Origin: JAPLHP01 sp963720375
GTDB taxonomy: Bacteria > Chloroflexota > Dehalococcoidia > UBA2247 > RBG-13-53-26
DNA: 64,000 nt
Reading direction: 5' to 3'
Assembly: GCA_963720375.1 (NCBI GenBank)
Contig: CAVRFM010000002.1
Span: 1 to 64,000, forward strand
The position numbers and the translations under genes were made by a program. This document shows, piece by piece, positions 61,260-64,000 of this stretch (positions within the stretch are counted from its first letter, which is position 1; each line of letters starts with the position of its first letter). The notes beneath the pieces are model-generated. The model saw only the letters and a list, made by a program, of their open reading frames with translations, ran no database searches and was not told the origin of the DNA.

Positions 61260-62393
61260 CTACATTCCCAGTTCCTGCGCCACTATCTCACGATGAAAGT
61301 CAGCATCCCCAAAGTACAACTCCGCAGCCTTCGCCCGCCTAAAGTACAACTCCAGATCATGATCCTTCGTGAAACCAATCGCAGCATGTATCTGGTGCGA
61401 CTGCGCCGTTACCCTCCGGTATGCCTCGCTTATCCATCCCTTGATCACCGATATCTCCCTCCGACACGGTATCCCCTCACTTAACATCCATGCCGCTTTG
61501 TGTAAACTCACCCTCGCACTGTCTACATCTATCGACATGTCCGCCATGTAGTGCTGGATAATCTGGAAACTCCCTATCGGCCGATCAAACTGTACCCGGT
61601 CTTTCCCATACTGGATCGTCATCTCTAATACCTGCTGCGCTCCACCCTGCATCTCCGCACTCTTCGCCAACGCCGCCCACTCCATCACCTTCTTTACTAT
61701 CTCCCACCCATGATCTGCCTTCCCCAGTATGTCACCCTTGGCTACCTTCACTTTGTCAAACGTTACTTCACACTGTTTGTCACCAGCTATCGTCTTTAGC
61801 ACATGCACACTTACCCCAGGCGCTTTCCTGTCTACCAGGAACAGCGTTATCCCTTCCTCAGCATGCTGTTTCTTCGCCGTCCGCGCCACCACTATCATCT
61901 TGTCAGCTACATTGGCATCATTCACAAATAGCTTCGTCCCACTGATGACATAGTTATCACCTTCTGCCTTAGCCTCTACCTGCACCGCCTTCGCCTCATA
62001 CTTCGCACTAGGCTCCGTCAGTGCCATCGTCATGATCAACTCGCCCTTGCATAACTTCGGCAGTATCGCCTTCTTCTGTTCCTCTGTCCCAAACTCCGCT
62101 ACCGCCATCCCCCCCAGTATCACCGTCGATATGAAAGGCCCGGGCAGACACGCCCGCCCCATCTCTTCCAGCAATATCACCAGATCCAGAAACTTGAACC
62201 CTCCCCCACCATACTTCTCCGGAAACGGTAGCCCCACCCACCCTAAATCCGCCATCTCCTTCCATAGCTCCGGCACATACCCCTTCTCATCTTCCTCCAT
62301 CTGCCTCACTAACGTCTTCGGACATTTGCTCGTGAGAAAATCCCGAGCAGACTTCCATAACATCTCTTGCTCTTCTGTCAACGCTAGATCCAT
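61260..62393 (-). CDS. Acyl-CoA dehydrogenase
   Basis: A 377-residue flavoprotein: EEQEMLWKSARDFLTSKCPK at the start, GWVGLPFPEKYGGGGF, the MTMALTEPSAKYE flavin-contact segment and FDRPIGSFQIIQHYMADM. Codon choice is unlike its neighbours: Ala is mostly GCG, Val often GTA, Ile often ATA, Arg often CGG or AGG. This may mean recent acquisition. It is 24 nt downstream of the next acyl-CoA dehydrogenase gene and probably forms a heteromer with it. Confidence 0.93.
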   Translation of the reverse strand: MDLALTEEQEMLWKSARDFLTSKCPKTLVRQMEEDEKGYVPELWKEMADLGWVGLPFPEKYGGGGFKFLDLVILLEEMGRACLPGPFISTVILGGMAVAEFGTEEQKKAILPKLCKGELIMTMALTEPSAKYEAKAVQVEAKAEGDNYVISGTKLFVNDANVADKMIVVARTAKKQHAEEGITLFLVDRKAPGVSVHVLKTIAGDKQCEVTFDKVKVAKGDILGKADHGWEIVKKVMEWAALAKSAEMQGGAQQVLEMTIQYGKDRVQFDRPIGSFQIIQHYMADMSIDVDSARVSLHKAAWMLSEGIPCRREISVIKGWISEAYRRVTAQSHQIHAAIGFTKDHDLELYFRRAKAAELYFGDADFHREIVAQELGM

Positions 62394-62417
62394 AGCACTC
62401 TCCTTCCCTGATAGACT

Positions 62418-63614
62418 TCAAACCCGGGGCAGGCCCAAACCCACTGAGGCTATAGTGTTCCTCGATGCCTCATTGGTACCGCCTTCAATAGTCATAGCCA
62501 CCGCAGCCAGATAGAGATACTCCATTCTGCCTCTGAGCCTGACCCACTTGGAATGCTCATCGAGCTGCCCATAGAGTCCCAGCGTCTGCACTCCGAGATG
62601 ACCCAAACGCTGGAGTATACTGCCGCCCAGCGGTTTCAATTGGCAGGCGGTAGCTATTATCGGCATCCCCTTGGTAGCCATCCAGTTCAACCTCATTCCC
62701 AGGTTCCGCCCCACCTCGAGTTCAATGGCCAACTGGGCCAGCCTGCTCCGAACTAGTGGATCCTCACTAAGAAGCCGTCCATCCACATCTCTGGTCTCTT
62801 TACAGTACTTTATCAGTAACTCCAGGTCTCGCCGCCCACTATTGATCAGCCAGTAGCCAAAACTCTTCTCAGTAGCCACGCCGAAAAGCGCCACACCCCA
62901 ACCGCCATTGACGGTGCCCAGAATATTGGCCTTTGGGACTCTGACGTTATCATAGAAGACTTCGCAGAAGGCAGGGTGTCCGGTAATCTGTGGTATGCGC
63001 CGCATCGAGATTCCTGGACCTTTAAGATCAACCAGAAAGGTGGTTATGCCTTTTTGCTTCTTGACGTTCGGGTCTGTCCGCGCATATACGATCGCCCAGT
63101 CAGCGTAGTAAGCTCCCGTCTGCCATGTCTTCTGTCCGTTGAGGACGAAACAGTCCTGCTCCTCTGTTGCCCTCAACTGCAGGTTCGCCAGATCTGAGCC
63201 GGCATTCGGTTCACTCATGCCAACGCACCACTGCACTTCCCCACGGGCTATGGCAGGCAGAAACTTCTGTTTCTGCTCCTCTGTGCCAAACTGCAGGATC
63301 ATGTCGCCCGTCATGAGAGCAGCAGATATCGCCCAGTACGGTGCGCCGCGGTAGATCAACTCCTGTTCCAGCATGAACCGCTTCATCATGGGGGCTTCCT
63401 GGCCACCGTACTTCTTCGGCCACTGCAAACCAAGCCAGCCCTTGGCGGCCAGCCTTCGCCTGATCTCCAGATCGAATTTGTGGAGTCCTTCGTCCGCCTG
63501 CTCGTTATGCCCGTCAGGGTCCACACCAAGCCAGTCCTTTGGCAACACCTCATTAAGGAAAGCTTGAACTTCCTTGAGGAATTGTTCCTCATCGGCAGTG
63601 AACTTGAAGTCCAT
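62418..63614 (-). CDS. Acyl-CoA dehydrogenase
   Basis: About 398 residues: DFKFTADEEQFLKEVQAFL, WLGLQWPKKYGGQEAP, the flavin site VGMSEPNAGSDLANL, KTWQTGAYYADW, and the terminal AMTIEGGTNEASRNTIA. AAAGGAGG supports ATG 63614. The subfamily resembles dehydrogenases paired in steroid or aromatic-compound degradation (FadE-like), which often act as heterotetramers with a partner. Tandem genes of the same kind lie on both sides. Confidence 0.93.
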   Translation of the reverse strand: MDFKFTADEEQFLKEVQAFLNEVLPKDWLGVDPDGHNEQADEGLHKFDLEIRRRLAAKGWLGLQWPKKYGGQEAPMMKRFMLEQELIYRGAPYWAISAALMTGDMILQFGTEEQKQKFLPAIARGEVQWCVGMSEPNAGSDLANLQLRATEEQDCFVLNGQKTWQTGAYYADWAIVYARTDPNVKKQKGITTFLVDLKGPGISMRRIPQITGHPAFCEVFYDNVRVPKANILGTVNGGWGVALFGVATEKSFGYWLINSGRRDLELLIKYCKETRDVDGRLLSEDPLVRSRLAQLAIELEVGRNLGMRLNWMATKGMPIIATACQLKPLGGSILQRLGHLGVQTLGLYGQLDEHSKWVRLRGRMEYLYLAAVAMTIEGGTNEASRNTIASVGLGLPRV

Positions 63615-63797
63615 CAACCTCCTTTCCGTTGCAGGAGCATGTCACGAGCATGGCCTCATGCCTTACATGCCGCTCACCTTGATCCCGCTTCCCAACAACG
63701 AAAAGCTGTAACAGTCAACAGGGCCGGAGCCCTGAACATTCATTACATAGCACCCTGCAGTCCGGCACACGCCGACTGCATCTGCCAAGAGAACCCG

Positions 63798-64000
63798 TTA
63801 GCGCTGCTTGGGCAACCCTAAACCAGTTTTCCCGGCAATGTGATTCTTAGAAGTCTCAGTTGTACCGCCAGCTAGGGTGAATGAGAGCGCGCTGATGTAG
63901 GTATGCCGGATTCTGCCCCTCAGTTTCACCCACTTGGAGTCCTCGTTTAACGGTCCATAAAGTCCCAGAATCTGCTGACCGACATTACCCAGTCGCTGGC
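63798..64000 (-). CDS. Acyl-CoA dehydrogenase, C-terminal end (cut by window edge)
   Basis: The minus-strand frame open from the right edge to TAA at 63798-63800 spells QRLGNVGQQILGLYGPLNED, then SKWVKLRGRIRHTYIS, then LAGGTTETSKNHIAGKTGLG and LPKQR. It closely parallels the end of the dehydrogenase at 62418-63614 (QRLGHLGVQTLGLYG, SKWVRLRGRMEYLYLA, GGTNEASRNTIA). So it is a third acyl-CoA dehydrogenase of the same subfamily. The 183 nt between it and the next gene hold nothing recognised. Confidence 0.88.
   Translation of the reverse strand, partial: QRLGNVGQQILGLYGPLNEDSKWVKLRGRIRHTYISALSFTLAGGTTETSKNHIAGKTGLGLPKQR

Overview
The window reads as a chromosome piece from an anaerobic bacterium, most likely an uncultured member of the Chloroflexota (Dehalococcoidia-like). 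The reasons are the gene mix (rubrerythrins, many small ferredoxins, FadH-like flavin/Fe-S enoate reductases, bisPGD-molybdenum enzymes, a pyrophosphate-type phosphofructokinase, clusters of acyl-CoA dehydrogenases) and several uncharacterised families I associate with that class. No rRNA, tRNA, CRISPR array, insertion sequence or phage gene was seen. The lineage is an inference, not a measurement.

Layout. 0.5-6.3 kb (minus): CutA, then a five-gene run of an Ig-like surface protein, a four-cluster ferredoxin subunit, two VOC proteins and a DMSO-reductase-family catalytic subunit. 6.4-14.5 kb (plus): a B12-type radical SAM enzyme with a decayed relative in front of it, GNAT, M20 peptidase, ThiF/MoeB-like E1, CoA-binding protein, and an oxygen-defence group (rubrerythrin, flavoprotein, ferritin-like protein, Crp/Fnr regulator, ferredoxin). 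14.6-20.1 kb (minus): HemW, LepA (frameshifted), a long class II aldolase and a PPi-type PFK. 20.2-25.2 kb (plus): two small cysteine-rich proteins, DnaJ, ClpB and a selenocysteine-containing glutaredoxin-PDZ fusion. 25.3-43.8 kb: accessory catabolism (FAH-family hydrolase, two FadH-like enoate reductases, KstD-like flavoprotein, ferredoxin, isochorismatase, PNPOx-like protein, M29 aminopeptidase, lipid kinase, dihydrolipoamide-dehydrogenase-like protein). 43.9-48.8 kb: universal stress proteins, an M23-like peptidase, a radical SAM/HhH DNA-repair-like protein and membrane proteins. 49.0-57.8 kb (minus): hypF-C-D-E, two moeA-type genes and surE. 58-64 kb (minus): a beta-oxidation-type cluster running off the right edge.

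The strongest novel signal is at 24692-25213. A reading frame with a good ribosome-binding site carries an in-frame TGA exactly where a glutaredoxin has its first active-site cysteine (UPYC instead of CPYC). It is followed 15 nt later by a 7-bp hairpin with a G-containing loop, as in a bacterial SECIS element, and the protein continues into a PDZ domain. It lies directly behind dnaJ-clpB.

A second theme is quality. Five otherwise conserved genes (lepA, a SnoaL-like gene, an alpha/beta hydrolase with two lesions, an M29 aminopeptidase, a lipid kinase) are broken, and all six lesions are one-base insertions, most in or beside short homopolymers. That pattern looks more like sequencing or assembly error than natural decay. 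A truncated metallo-beta-lactamase fragment and a radical SAM fragment look like real decay. One small gene (DUF5661-like) appears to start at ATA, and one enoate reductase appears to start at CTG.
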